Assembly: GCF_047314965.1 (NCBI RefSeq)
Contig: NZ_JBLBVK010000041.1
Location: 62,001 to 126,000, forward strand
Direction: 5' to 3'
Source of the DNA: JAVJUV01 sp047314965
GTDB taxonomy: Bacteria; Pseudomonadota; Alphaproteobacteria; Rhodobacterales; Rhodobacteraceae
DNA length: 64,000 bases
Numbering within the stretch: the stretch's first letter is position 1; the number at the start of each line of letters is the position of its first letter. The notes below the pieces were generated by a model that was not told the origin of the DNA, ran no database searches, and was given only the letters and a program-made list of their open reading frames with translations. The position numbers and the translations under genes were made by a program. Below are positions 9,397 through 17,917 of this stretch, piece after piece.

Positions 9397-10431
9397 TCAG
9401 CCAAGAGGCTCGATGCGGAATCCGTCGGGAATCCCGTCCTTGTTCTCCAGCACGAGGTCGCACATCACCTTCGCCACCTTTGGCGCGACGCCAAATCCGA
9501 TCTTGAAGCCGCCATTGGCCACGAAATGGCCCGCGCGGCCGGGCCAGGGGCCAAGAAGCGGCGCGCGGCTTTTGGCGCGGGGACGCACACCTGCCCAACG
9601 TTCGACGACGCGCGCGCCCTTGAGGACCGGCATCAGTTCCGAGACCCGGTGAAGCACCTCGTCGAGAAGGTGATCCGTCCTGTCAGGCGTGTCGAAGTCC
9701 CGTTCGGAGGTCGAACCGATGGCCACGGTGCCGTCGAGGTGGGGTACGATGTGAAAGCTTTCCGCGAACAGCTGGGGTTTTCCCGCGGCGTTGAAATGAA
9801 GGATCGCGGCCTGGCCTTTGACGCCGTTTCCCATATCACGGTCAAGCACTTGTCCAAGGTCTTTCAACCCCTGCCAGCCGGTTGCCCAGACGACCGGGCC
9901 GGCGTCGTCGCCATCGGTCACGATTTCGCCGCCGCGCGCCCGGATTGCCGCGGCGAGGCTGTCGGTTGCGTGGCGCGGATGCAGGATGGCGGACAGGGTA
10001 TCGTGGATGTAGAGGCCGGTCGGTGAGGGCGGGCGCCAGTCGCCGGCGGCCCCGGCGTCGATGACCTCCCACTGCGCCTTGCCACCCCAGTTTGCTTCCG
10101 CGGCGGCGCTTCTGGCGCGGGCCATCACGACGGCCTTCTCGTCGATCAGCGGCTGAAGCCGGCCGACGCGCGCATAGCCTGAGGAGATGCCGGACGTAGC
10201 CTCGACCTCGGACCAGAATCCTTCGGCCATCAGGAGGCTGTCGAGCTGAAACTGTTTCTTGACGTTCCAGACATCGGGAGTGTGCGGTTGAAGCGCGCCG
10301 ACCACGCCGCCGGATGCCCCCGCGGCGGGTCCCCTGGGGTCGATGACGCGCACTCTGGCGCCGCGCTTCAGCGCTTCCCAGGCGATGGACAGCCCGAAGA
10401 TGCCGGCGCCCCGAACAGTGAGATCTGCCAT
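9397..10431 (-). CDS. FAD-dependent oxidoreductase (DAO family, MnmC C-terminal-domain-like)
   Basis: 344-aa D-amino-acid-oxidase-fold flavoprotein. The N-terminal dinucleotide motif GAGIFGLSIAWE lies within the first 25 residues, followed by GPAAGASGGVVGALQPH. The C-terminal part has WAGVRPRAKSRAPLLGP and FVANGGFKIGFG. These features fit glycine oxidase and the FAD domain of bifunctional MnmC, which removes carboxymethyl from cmnm5U34 in tRNA. The divergent neighbour 59 bp away is MnmD, the other MnmC half, which supports the tRNA role over amino-acid oxidation. Start taken at ATG 10431 (preceded by GGAGCGGGG); a TTG two codons upstream is also possible. Confidence 0.85.
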   Translation of the reverse strand: MADLTVRGAGIFGLSIAWEALKRGARVRVIDPRGPAAGASGGVVGALQPHTPDVWNVKKQFQLDSLLMAEGFWSEVEATSGISSGYARVGRLQPLIDEKAVVMARARSAAAEANWGGKAQWEVIDAGAAGDWRPPSPTGLYIHDTLSAILHPRHATDSLAAAIRARGGEIVTDGDDAGPVVWATGWQGLKDLGQVLDRDMGNGVKGQAAILHFNAAGKPQLFAESFHIVPHLDGTVAIGSTSERDFDTPDRTDHLLDEVLHRVSELMPVLKGARVVERWAGVRPRAKSRAPLLGPWPGRAGHFVANGGFKIGFGVAPKVAKVMCDLVLENKDGIPDGFRIEPLG

Positions 10432-10490
10432 TGCCAAGGTCCCCGCTCCTTGCCAGTGTCGCCGCGATTTGACTCCTTCTAGGACAGACC

Positions 10491-11162
10491 GTGCTCAAGG
10501 ACCAGCATCCGGAACTTGATTGGAACGGCGACGTGCCCGTGGCGCGACGCTTCGACGACCCGTATTTTTCGCTGGCCGACGGGCGCGAGGAGACGCGGCA
10601 TGTCTTTCTTGCGGGCAATGGCCTGCCCGAGCGGTTCCGCGACGGGTTCCATATCGCGGAGTTGGGCTTTGGAACCGGGCTGAACCTGTTCACGGCTCTT
10701 CAGGCGTGGCGTCAGGCCGGTTCTGCGGGTGTGCTTCGCTTCACGACCTTCGAGCGATTCCCCATGCATGTCGATGACATGGTCCGGGCGCTGGCGGTCT
10801 ATCCTGACCTGAAGGCCATCGCCGGGCCGGTTCTGGAGGTTCTGGCAGACCGCGGAACGCATGTCCGCACCGCGGAACTTGAGCTTTCGGTCATCGTGGG
10901 CGATGCGCGCGATACCTTGGCGGGATGGCCGGGACGGGCGGATGCATGGTTTCTCGACGGCTTCTCTCCGGCGAAGAATCCCGAACTGTGGGAACCCGGA
11001 CTGCTGGCCGAGGTGGCACGGCACACCGCCCACGGCGGTACGGCCGCGACCTATTCCGCGGCGGGCCATGTGCGCCGGTCGCTGGAGGCGGCCGGTTTCG
11101 AGGTTGAACGGCGAGCGGGCTTTGGCCGCAAACGCCACATGACGGTGGCGCGGCTGGCATGA
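10491..11162 (+). CDS. mnmD: tRNA (5-methylaminomethyl-2-thiouridine)(34)-methyltransferase MnmD
   Basis: 223-aa SAM-dependent methyltransferase equivalent to the N-terminal (MnmC2) half of E. coli MnmC. It converts nm5U34 to mnm5U34 in the wobble position of certain tRNAs. The SAM-binding loop is ELGFGTGLNLF near residue 65. The family segment WFLDGFSPAKNPELW follows at about 155-170 and ATYSAAGHVRRSL near 185. Start is GTG (10491) after AGGACAG. It overlaps the following EamA gene by 4 bp (ATGA) and is divergent from the FAD oxidase. Confidence 0.92.
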   Translation: MLKDQHPELDWNGDVPVARRFDDPYFSLADGREETRHVFLAGNGLPERFRDGFHIAELGFGTGLNLFTALQAWRQAGSAGVLRFTTFERFPMHVDDMVRALAVYPDLKAIAGPVLEVLADRGTHVRTAELELSVIVGDARDTLAGWPGRADAWFLDGFSPAKNPELWEPGLLAEVARHTAHGGTAATYSAAGHVRRSLEAAGFEVERRAGFGRKRHMTVARLA

Positions 11163-12037
11163 CGGAACAATCGAACCGGCAGGGCATCTACCTGATGATC
11201 CTGACAACCTTCGTCTTTGCCGCGCAGGACGGAATCTCGCGCCACCTTGCGGAAAACTACAACACCCTGATGGTCGTGATGATCCGTTACTGGTTCTTCG
11301 CCGCCTTCGTGATCGCCATCGCCGTGCGCAAGGCCGGCGGACTGAAGGCGGCGGCTGCGACGAAGCAGCCCTTGCTGCAGGCGTTCCGGGGTGTGCTTCT
11401 GGCCGCCGAAATCTGCGTGGCCGTGCAGGCGTTCGTGTATCTTGGGCTGGTCGAGAGCCATGCGATCTTCGCGTCTTATCCCCTGTTGGTCGCCGCGCTG
11501 GCCGGGCCGATTCTTGGCGAGAAGGCGGGGTGGCGGCGGTGGCTGGCGATCTTTGTCGGCTTCGTGGGAATGCTGATCATTCTTCAGCCGGGGGCAGGCG
11601 TGTTCAATCCGCTGGCGATCATCCCACTGGTCTCGTCGCTGATGTTCGCGCTGTACGGGTTGCTGACGCGCTATGCCGCGCGGCTGGACACGACGGCGAC
11701 CTCCTTTTTCTGGACCGGGACGGTGGGTGCCGCGGTGATGACGGTGGTCGGCCTGCCGAACTGGGAAACGATGACGCCGCCCGACTGGATCTGGATGCTT
11801 GCCCTGTGCATGACCGGGGCCACGGGTCACTGGCTTCTGATCAAGTGCTACGAGGTTGCCGAGGCCAGCGCCGTGCAGCCTTTCGCCTATTTCCAGCTGG
11901 TTTTCGCTTCGGCGATCGGCATCCTTCTCTTCGGCGAGGAAGTGAAGGCGAACCTTGTCCTGGGAGCGGCGATCATCGTCTTGGCAGGGATTTTTGCCTT
12001 GTGGCGCGCGCATGTGGCCGCGCAGAGGGGGCGCTGA
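11159..12037 (+). CDS. EamA/DMT family transporter
   Basis: 292-aa drug/metabolite-transporter superfamily protein with about ten membrane segments arranged as two EamA repeats. The first repeat begins YLMILTTFVFAAQDGISRHL and the second starts near residue 150 (IIPLVSSLMFALYGLLTR). Proteins of this kind export or import small metabolites and the substrate is unknown. The start codon overlaps the mnmD stop (ATGA), so the two genes are co-translated. A convergent mlaA-mlaC operon ends 28 bp downstream. Confidence 0.88.
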   Translation: MTEQSNRQGIYLMILTTFVFAAQDGISRHLAENYNTLMVVMIRYWFFAAFVIAIAVRKAGGLKAAAATKQPLLQAFRGVLLAAEICVAVQAFVYLGLVESHAIFASYPLLVAALAGPILGEKAGWRRWLAIFVGFVGMLIILQPGAGVFNPLAIIPLVSSLMFALYGLLTRYAARLDTTATSFFWTGTVGAAVMTVVGLPNWETMTPPDWIWMLALCMTGATGHWLLIKCYEVAEASAVQPFAYFQLVFASAIGILLFGEEVKANLVLGAAIIVLAGIFALWRAHVAAQRGR

Positions 12038-12064
12038 CGCGCGCCCCCGTGCAGCCGGGAGCGA

Positions 12065-12670
12065 TCAGCCCGCTTTTTTCAGATCGGACACGAGCCCGTC
12101 GATATCGCCGCGCCGCTTGTCCAGCATGGCGCCGATCTCGGCACGTTCGGATTTCAGAAGGCTGATGCCTTCGATCAGCAGATCGAAGAACTTGTCCGAG
12201 CCGGACCGGTCGGAGACCATGAAGCTGATCTCGAAGGGCGGCTGGCCCTTGAGGAGCGCGACGGCCTGAACCTCCTGGAAGGTCTTCACCGCACGGGCGC
12301 TTTTCACCTCGATCTGACCGCCGATGAACTCGCGGAACCGCTTGCCGTATTTGCGCGAGAGGTAGCCGGCAAAGGCATCGGTAAAGGCGTTCATCTGGCT
12401 CGATGACGCCTCCCGGGCCGGCGGGCCCAGCGCGGAGCGCGCGATGGTCGGCACGTCGGCGTACTTGCGGAAGATGCGCTCGAAATCGCCGTACATCTGG
12501 CTTTCGGACTTGCCCGAGTTGATGATCTTGTTGATCTCGGCCACGGCGGTGTCGATCAGCTTGCGGGCTTCGGATTCGGACAATGCGAATGCGCCGGGTG
12601 CCGCAAGAACCGACGTGGCGGAGAGCAGGCCGGCCAGAATAACGCGGCGCGAGGGATCAAAATTCATCAT
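12065..12670 (-). CDS. mlaC: MlaC/Ttg2D family phospholipid-binding protein
   Basis: About 201-aa periplasmic MlaC-type protein, the shuttle that carries phospholipid between the outer-membrane MlaA complex and the inner-membrane MlaFEDB ABC transporter. The N-terminus has a twin-Arg-like basic stretch (DPSRRVILAGLL) and an alanine-rich signal sequence ending near AFA. The family segments DFERIFRKYADV and YGKRFREFIGG are visible. The start is taken at the ATG of a doublet (12670), 5 bases after AAGGAC; it overlaps the mlaA stop by 14 bp. MlaFED genes are not in the window. Confidence 0.9.
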   Translation of the reverse strand: MMNFDPSRRVILAGLLSATSVLAAPGAFALSESEARKLIDTAVAEINKIINSGKSESQMYGDFERIFRKYADVPTIARSALGPPAREASSSQMNAFTDAFAGYLSRKYGKRFREFIGGQIEVKSARAVKTFQEVQAVALLKGQPPFEISFMVSDRSGSDKFFDLLIEGISLLKSERAEIGAMLDKRRGDIDGLVSDLKKAG

Positions 12671-13421
12671 AAAGTCCTTCATAGACCTCATCGTAGAGGT
12701 CTTCATAGGGGTCGAACATGTTACCGGCGGATGTCTGCCCAGAAAGCTCGAACCGGCGGCTTTCCAGGTAGAAGAGCCTGAGTTGCGCGTAGCTGTCGGC
12801 GCTGTCGTAGAGAATTCCGTCCACGGTGTCGGAGAACTCGTACCGCGAATTCAGAACGGACGGCAGGGACGTCGATGCCGCGATTTCATCGCCATCGTCG
12901 CCGAGGACCGTGCCAATCGGGTTCGCGAGGATATCGACGAACTGGCCGATCGCGTCGCGCTCGGTCGAGGGGCCGAGAAGGGGCAGTTCTATATAGGCGC
13001 CTTCCTGCGCACCCCAGACCGCAAGAGTGTCGCCGAAGCCTGTCTCACGCGGTTCCAGGCCGAAACCGCTGGCCGGGTCGAACAGGCCGAAAATGCCCAT
13101 TGTCGTATTGATCAGGAACCGGAAGGTGTTGTGGACGGCGTCTTCGCCCTGACCCTGCAGAATGTCGTTCACGACGCTGCGCGGTGTGTCGAGGTTGCCG
13201 GCTGCATTCGAGAGGCTTGTACGGACACGACCGGGAACGATCGTCCCGTAAACCTGGCTTGCGGGTTTGAAGAACAGCCTGTCGGCACCTTTGTTGAAGG
13301 CATGGCTGGCACGGTTGGCGGATTCGTACGGGTCGTGAATTTCCACCGGCGTATCGGGCACCGAACACGCGGTCAGACCGACCGCGGCAACAAGTACGAA
13401 CATCCCCACTGACTTTGGCAT
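12657..13421 (-). CDS. mlaA: MlaA/VacJ family lipoprotein
   Basis: 254-aa outer-membrane lipoprotein of the phospholipid asymmetry (Mla) pathway. The lipobox LTAC places the lipidated Cys at residue 19. The family hallmark DPYESANRASHAFN follows the signal, then NTTMGIFGLFDPASGFGL. The C-terminus is a highly acidic, Tyr-rich tail (repeats of YDE/YEG) not typical of the core domain. The start is ATG 13421, one codon after a TTG. First gene of a two-gene operon with mlaC; the mlaC start lies inside its last codons. Confidence 0.93.
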   Translation of the reverse strand: MPKSVGMFVLVAAVGLTACSVPDTPVEIHDPYESANRASHAFNKGADRLFFKPASQVYGTIVPGRVRTSLSNAAGNLDTPRSVVNDILQGQGEDAVHNTFRFLINTTMGIFGLFDPASGFGLEPRETGFGDTLAVWGAQEGAYIELPLLGPSTERDAIGQFVDILANPIGTVLGDDGDEIAASTSLPSVLNSRYEFSDTVDGILYDSADSYAQLRLFYLESRRFELSGQTSAGNMFDPYEDLYDEVYEGLYDEF

Positions 13422-13628
13422 CAAAAAAGGCCTTTGGACTACCGTGCCGGTGAATCGATCCCGGCTTCAAGGGACTCACATAATCGAATTTCCGGGGATT
13501 TACATGGTATGGGACGAAAGAGTCCGTGAAATCGAAAAACGTTGTTGCGCCTGAGTGCCGCCCATGGCTAACCGATAGGCAAGTGCACAATTCGTGCGTC
13601 CGGCCGAAAGCGGAATGGGAGGTGCTCC

Positions 13629-14093
13629 GTGAGTCATATCGATGCGAAACTGTCCGAACTCGGGCTGAAACTGCCGGACGCGCCTGCGCCGGCCGCAAAC
13701 TATATTCCTTACGTCGTGAGCGGAAAGCTTGTCTTCGTGTCCGGTCAGATTTCCATCGCGGAAGACGGCACGCTGATCACCGGCAAGGTGGGAGCAGACC
13801 TGGACACCGAGGCTGGCGCGCGGGCTGCCGCGCGGTGCGCGCTATCACTTCTGGCCCAGGCCAAAGCCGCTTGTGGCGGTGATTTCAACCGCCTGAAGCG
13901 GGTGGTTAAACTGACCGGCTTCGTCAATTCGACGCCCGATTACGCCGAGCAGCCGAAAGTCGTGAACGGAGCCTCGGACCTTCTGGTCGCGGTTCTTGGC
14001 GAAGCCGGACGGCACTCCCGTTCGGCCGTCAGCGCGGGTGCGCTGCCCCTGGGGGTTGCCGTGGAAATCGAGGGCATTTTCGAACTCGAATGA
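13629..14093 (+). CDS. RidA family protein (YjgF/YER057c/UK114)
   Basis: 154-aa member of the Rid superfamily, trimeric enamine/imine deaminases that quench reactive 2-aminoacrylate. Visible family features are the N-terminal VVSGKLVFVSGQIS strand, a CALSLLAQAKAACGG helix, the KLTGFVNSTPDYAEQPKVVNG segment and C-terminal LGVAVEIEGIFE. The catalytic Arg of classical RidA sits in an R-S-A-V-S context here (SRSAVSAGALP). Start is GTG 13629, eight bases after GGGAGG. Overlaps the next gene by 4 bp (ATGA), forming a two-gene operon with the phosphodiesterase. Confidence 0.88.
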   Translation: MSHIDAKLSELGLKLPDAPAPAANYIPYVVSGKLVFVSGQISIAEDGTLITGKVGADLDTEAGARAAARCALSLLAQAKAACGGDFNRLKRVVKLTGFVNSTPDYAEQPKVVNGASDLLVAVLGEAGRHSRSAVSAGALPLGVAVEIEGIFELE

Positions 14094-14848
14094 CGCGCAC
14101 TCTGCCAGCAAGTCTGCTTGCAGCGCCAATTTCGCACCGGGCGCTGCACGATATCCGAGACGGTCGGCCCGAAAACTCGCGCGCCGCCGTGCGGGCGGCC
14201 GTTGCATCGGGCTATGGAATCGAGATCGACATCCAGATGAGCGCCGACCGGCAGGCCATAGTCTTTCACGACTACGATCTTGAGCGACTGACTCCCGCCA
14301 GGGGGAAGGTAAGGGACATACAGGCGGACACGCTGTCCGAGGTGAGATTGAACGGAAGTGACGAGGGAATCCCCCGTCTGGACGAGATCCTGCAGATCGT
14401 AGCGGGCCGGGTTCCGCTTCTCATCGAGATCAAGGATCAGGATGGGGCGCTTGGCCCGGATGTCGGGGAACTGGAGGTGGCGGTTGCCGCTGCGCTTGAG
14501 GGCTATGCGGGCGATGTCGCGCTGATGTCATTCAACCCGCACAGCGTGGCGGCCATGCAGACTTTGCTGCCCAACCGTCCTCGCGGTCTGACGACCGAGG
14601 CCTTCCTGAAGGACGATGAGTGGCCGGCGAAGCCGGACTACCTTGCTGAACTGGAGCGAATTCCGGACTATGAGAAGGTCGCGGCCTGTTTCATCAGTCA
14701 CAATCACCGCCATCTGTCGATGCCTCGGGTTGCCGAGCTGAAAGCGGAGGGTGCGGCGATCCTGTGCTGGACGATCCGCTCGCCCGAGGACGAGGCAGCG
14801 GCACGGCGGATTGCAGACAACGTGACCTTCGAGGGCTATCTGGCCTGA
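14090..14848 (+). CDS. Glycerophosphodiester phosphodiesterase family protein
   Basis: 252-aa GDPD-family TIM barrel that hydrolyses glycerophosphodiesters to an alcohol and glycerol-3-phosphate. The active-site pattern is clear: SHRALHD with HxxxxxxxPEN (the GRPENSRAA segment), then the metal-binding EIDIQMSADRQAIVFHDYDLERLT. The barrel later shows LLIEIKDQD and the C-terminal ILCWTIRSPEDE. There is no signal peptide, so it is probably cytoplasmic. It starts inside the RidA stop codon (4-bp overlap). Substrate preference cannot be judged. Confidence 0.9.
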   Translation: MTRTLPASLLAAPISHRALHDIRDGRPENSRAAVRAAVASGYGIEIDIQMSADRQAIVFHDYDLERLTPARGKVRDIQADTLSEVRLNGSDEGIPRLDEILQIVAGRVPLLIEIKDQDGALGPDVGELEVAVAAALEGYAGDVALMSFNPHSVAAMQTLLPNRPRGLTTEAFLKDDEWPAKPDYLAELERIPDYEKVAACFISHNHRHLSMPRVAELKAEGAAILCWTIRSPEDEAAARRIADNVTFEGYLA

Positions 14849-14911
14849 ACGACGCTTGATTTCCGGGGATCAGCGCACAGGTTTACCTGAAAGAGAACTG
14901 GGGCCGGCACC

Positions 14912-16090
14912 TTGGCCGATATCGAGATTTCCGTTCTGAATTCGCTGGCCGAGATCTCGCCCGAGGTCTGGGATCGCTGCGCCTGCCCGGAAACCGCCGA
15001 TGGCGGGCGGCCTTTCGATCCCTTCACCACTCACAGGTTTCTCAAGGCGCTGGAAGACAGCGGTTCGGTCGGAACCGGGACCGGGTGGCAGCCGCGCTAT
15101 CTTGTTGCGCGCGATGGGGAAGACGTGCTGGGTGTCCTGCCGCTTTATGCAAAGGGTCACAGCCAGGGCGAGTATATCTTCGATCACAACTGGGCCCATG
15201 CCTGGGAAAGAGCCGGGGGACGGTATTATCCCAAGCTGCAGGCGGCGGTGCCGTTCACGCCGGCGACGGGCCGGCGGTTCCTGACCGCACCTGGCCATGA
15301 GAGCGAAGGCATGGCCGCGCTGGTGCAGGGGGCGCTGGAGATCGCGACGCGGAACAGGCTGAGTTCCGTCCACGCCACCTTTTGCACCGAGGAGGAAGCC
15401 GAGCGCGGTGCGGCAATGGGCCTGCTGCACCGTGTCACGCAGCAATACCACTGGGTCAATGACGGCTACGCGGATTTCGATGCGTTTCTCGCCGCGCTTT
15501 CGTCCCGCAAGCGGAAAACCATCCGCCGAGAGCGCCGGATCGCGCAGGAGTTCGGCGGCGAGATCGTGCAACTGACAGGGGACGCGATCCAGCCCGAGCA
15601 CTGGGACGCGTTCTGGGCGTTCTACCAGGATACGGGATCGCGCAAATGGGGTACGCCCTACCTGACACGGCGCTTCTTCGACATCGCCCAGGATACATTG
15701 CGCGACGATATCCTGCTGGTCCTGGCGCTGCGCGACGGTCGCCCCGTTGCCGGGGCCATGAATTTGATCGGGCGGGATGTGCTGTACGGCCGGTACTGGG
15801 GCGCGGTCGAGCATCACGACTGCCTGCATTTCGAACTCTGCTATTATCAGGCCATCGACTACGCGCTTGAGCACGGCCTGTCCCGGGTCGAGGCGGGCGC
15901 GCAGGGCGAGCACAAGCTGGCGCGGGGCTACCTGCCGGTGGAGATCCACTCGCTGCACTGGATCGCCGATCCGGGGTTCTCGAATGCGGTGGCCGACTAT
16001 CTCGAAGCCGAGCGCAAGGCCGTGGGGGAGGACATCGAGGTGCTGACCTCCTACGGCCCGTTCCGGAAAGTGACGGAGGAACCGACATGA
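14912..16090 (+). CDS. GNAT family N-acetyltransferase (COG3146/DUF482-like)
   Basis: 392-aa protein of the COG3146 group, annotated as GNAT acetyltransferase or peptidogalycan-biosynthesis-like, with a FemAB-like double fold. Conserved stretches include FTTHRFLKALEDSGS, YIFDHNWAHAWERAGG, YYPKLQAAVPFTPATG, SSRKRKTIRRERR and the C-terminal EAGAQGEHKLARGYLP. The apparent start is TTG 14912; no ATG or GTG precedes it at a sensible distance. It overlaps the pterin dehydratase by 4 bp. Biological substrate is unknown. Confidence 0.85.
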   Translation: MADIEISVLNSLAEISPEVWDRCACPETADGGRPFDPFTTHRFLKALEDSGSVGTGTGWQPRYLVARDGEDVLGVLPLYAKGHSQGEYIFDHNWAHAWERAGGRYYPKLQAAVPFTPATGRRFLTAPGHESEGMAALVQGALEIATRNRLSSVHATFCTEEEAERGAAMGLLHRVTQQYHWVNDGYADFDAFLAALSSRKRKTIRRERRIAQEFGGEIVQLTGDAIQPEHWDAFWAFYQDTGSRKWGTPYLTRRFFDIAQDTLRDDILLVLALRDGRPVAGAMNLIGRDVLYGRYWGAVEHHDCLHFELCYYQAIDYALEHGLSRVEAGAQGEHKLARGYLPVEIHSLHWIADPGFSNAVADYLEAERKAVGEDIEVLTSYGPFRKVTEEPT

Positions 16091-16374
16091 CAGACAAGTT
16101 GACGGGGCCTGAGCGCGACGCTGCTCTGGCCGAACTGGCCGGGCGCGGCTGGGAGCTGATCGAAGGGCGGGACGCAATTCGGAAGACCTTCAGGTTCAAC
16201 TCGTTCATCGATGCCTGGGGCTGGATGAGCCGGATGGCGATCCATGCCGAGAAGCTCGATCATCATCCCGAGTGGTTCAACGTCTACAACCGGGTGGAGG
16301 TCACCTTGACGACCCACGACGCGGATGGTTTGTCGGCGCTCGACCTGAAACTTGCCGAAAAGATGGACGCCTGA
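16087..16374 (+). CDS. phhB: 4a-hydroxytetrahydrobiopterin dehydratase
   Basis: 95-aa pterin-4a-carbinolamine dehydratase, full length for the family. The catalytic His cluster is visible as AEKLDHHPEWFNVYN at residues about 54-68, followed by VEVTLTTHDADGLSALD. It recycles 4a-hydroxytetrahydropterin, classically for phenylalanine hydroxylase; in bacteria without that enzyme it may serve molybdopterin or other pterins. It is co-transcribed with the GNAT gene (ATGA overlap) and precedes an MscS channel by 6 bp. Confidence 0.93.
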   Translation: MTDKLTGPERDAALAELAGRGWELIEGRDAIRKTFRFNSFIDAWGWMSRMAIHAEKLDHHPEWFNVYNRVEVTLTTHDADGLSALDLKLAEKMDA

Positions 16375-16380
16375 TCCCCC

Positions 16381-17241
16381 ATGGAATATCTCGACCAACT
16401 GCTCGCCTTCAAACTCACCTCGGACACGACCATCGGCGACGTGCTGACGATCGATTTCCTTCTGGGGGTCGTCGGACAGGTGACGTTGGCCGCCGTGATC
16501 CTGATCGTCGGCTTCTTCATCGCCGGTTTCGTCAAGCGCCGGATCATGAAGCTGACCGACCGCTCGCGGCATTTCGACAAGACGATGGGCAGTTTCCTGG
16601 CCAGCGTGGCGCGCTATGGCATTCTTGCTCTGACGATCATCTTCGTCCTGCAGCAGTTCGGGTTTCAGACCACCTCGCTGGTGGCTCTTCTGGGTGCCGC
16701 CGGCCTGGCCATCGGCCTTGCCCTTCAGGGCGTCCTGGGCGGCGTTGCGGCAGGGGTGATGCTGGTCGTGTTCCGCCCGATCAAGGTCGGTGATTTCGTC
16801 GAGGTGAACGGCAGGTCGGGCACGGTGAAGGATATCTCGATCTTCACCACCGAGCTTGCGTCGGTCGACAACGTGCAGATCATCATCCCGAACTCGCAGG
16901 TCTGGGGCAATGTCATCACGAACTACTCGATCTACGACACCCGGCGCGCCGAATGGTTGTTCGGCGTCAGCTATGGCACCAACCTTGCCGAGGCAGAGCG
17001 GATCATCCGCGACACCGTCCTGAGCGATCCGCGCGCGCTGTCCCAGCCGGAGCCGTTCATCCAGATCAACAACCTGGGCGATTTCTCGGTCGATTTCCTG
17101 GTCCGGGTCTGGGTCAAGGCGCCGGATTATTTCCAGTACCAGGCCGACATGAAGCGCGAGGTGAAGGAAGCCTTCGATGCCGGGGGGATCGAGATCCCGT
17201 TTCCGACCCGCACGGTCATCGGACAGTCCGCGGAAGCCTGA
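16381..17241 (+). CDS. Small-conductance mechanosensitive channel, MscS family
   Basis: 286-aa MscS-type channel that releases solutes on hypo-osmotic shock. There are three N-terminal membrane segments. The third is the pore helix with the Gly/Ala pattern GAAGLAIGLALQGVLGG, followed by the beta domain (VGDFVEVNGRSGTVKDI) and alpha/beta C-terminal domain (FLVRVWVKAPDYFQ). Begins 6 bp after the pterin dehydratase stop. The convergent peroxiredoxin lies beyond a G/C-rich repeat element. Confidence 0.93.
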   Translation: MEYLDQLLAFKLTSDTTIGDVLTIDFLLGVVGQVTLAAVILIVGFFIAGFVKRRIMKLTDRSRHFDKTMGSFLASVARYGILALTIIFVLQQFGFQTTSLVALLGAAGLAIGLALQGVLGGVAAGVMLVVFRPIKVGDFVEVNGRSGTVKDISIFTTELASVDNVQIIIPNSQVWGNVITNYSIYDTRRAEWLFGVSYGTNLAEAERIIRDTVLSDPRALSQPEPFIQINNLGDFSVDFLVRVWVKAPDYFQYQADMKREVKEAFDAGGIEIPFPTRTVIGQSAEA

Positions 17242-17280
17242 CCCTCCTCGGGAACCCGCAGAGCTTCAAGCAACCTGCAG

Positions 17281-17345
17281 TTCCTCTTGGCGAAAATACT
17301 TCGGGGGGAGGCCCGGAGGGCCCGGGGGGGGCTGGCCCCCCGGTG
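17281..17345 (-). repeat. Intergenic hairpin repeat, copy A
   Basis: Read on the minus strand: a G-run/C-run hairpin, then CCCCCGAAGTATTTTCGCC and AAGAGGAA. Very similar sequence occurs at 47455-47520 and, more diverged, at 39311-39361. It lies between the convergent MscS and peroxiredoxin genes, so a role as a bidirectional 3'-end structure is plausible. Confidence 0.6.
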
Positions 17346-17837
17346 TCAGATCGCTTCCAGAAGCGTCTCGCCGGTGGTCAGGTCGCAGGCGCCGATCTTC
17401 TCTTCCATCTGAAGCACCTTCACGACGCCGTCTTCGACGTAAAGCGCGCAGCGCTGCATCCGGTCCTTGAAGCCGATGGCGGGCACGGTGAATTCGAGGC
17501 CAAGTGCCTTGGTCAGCTCCGAGTTCCAGTCGGCGAGGATCTTGATGCCCTTGCCGGTCGCACCCGAGGTCCGTCCCCAGTGTTCGCACACGCGCACGTC
17601 ATTCACCACGACGACAAGCAGTTCATCCACGCCCTTTGCGCGGAAGGCATCCGCCGTACGGATCAGGCTGGGCAGGTGCGCCGCCGAGCAGGTCGCGGTA
17701 TAAGCACCGGGCATTCCGAAGATCACGGCCTTCTTGCCTGCAAGGCCTGCGCCGAGATCGAATTCCATCACCTCGTCTCCGACCTGGTAGGGGAGCGTGA
17801 CCTCGGGGAGCCTGTCCCCGACCTTTACCATTGCCAT
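17346..17837 (-). CDS. Peroxiredoxin (Prx5/hybrid-type redoxin)
   Basis: 163-aa thiol peroxidase of the Prx5 group. The peroxidatic Cys is residue 50 in the motif GMPGAYTATCSAAHLPS, a variant of the usual PGAFTPxCS. The downstream KILADWNSELTKALGLE matches the group. It reduces hydrogen peroxide or organic peroxides using glutaredoxin/thioredoxin. The start is ATG 17837, nine bases after AGGAAAG; a longer frame reaching 17918 would run into the divergent gene's start. It is divergent from the reductase gene, 80 bp apart. Confidence 0.92.
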   Translation of the reverse strand: MAMVKVGDRLPEVTLPYQVGDEVMEFDLGAGLAGKKAVIFGMPGAYTATCSAAHLPSLIRTADAFRAKGVDELLVVVVNDVRVCEHWGRTSGATGKGIKILADWNSELTKALGLEFTVPAIGFKDRMQRCALYVEDGVVKVLQMEEKIGACDLTTGETLLEAI

Positions 17838-17917
17838 GTTCGTACTTTCCTGTTGGTTTGCCTCTGGCTGAAGGTCGATATAAGCCGAGAAGACCGGGAC
17901 GCCAGAGGGAAAACGCA

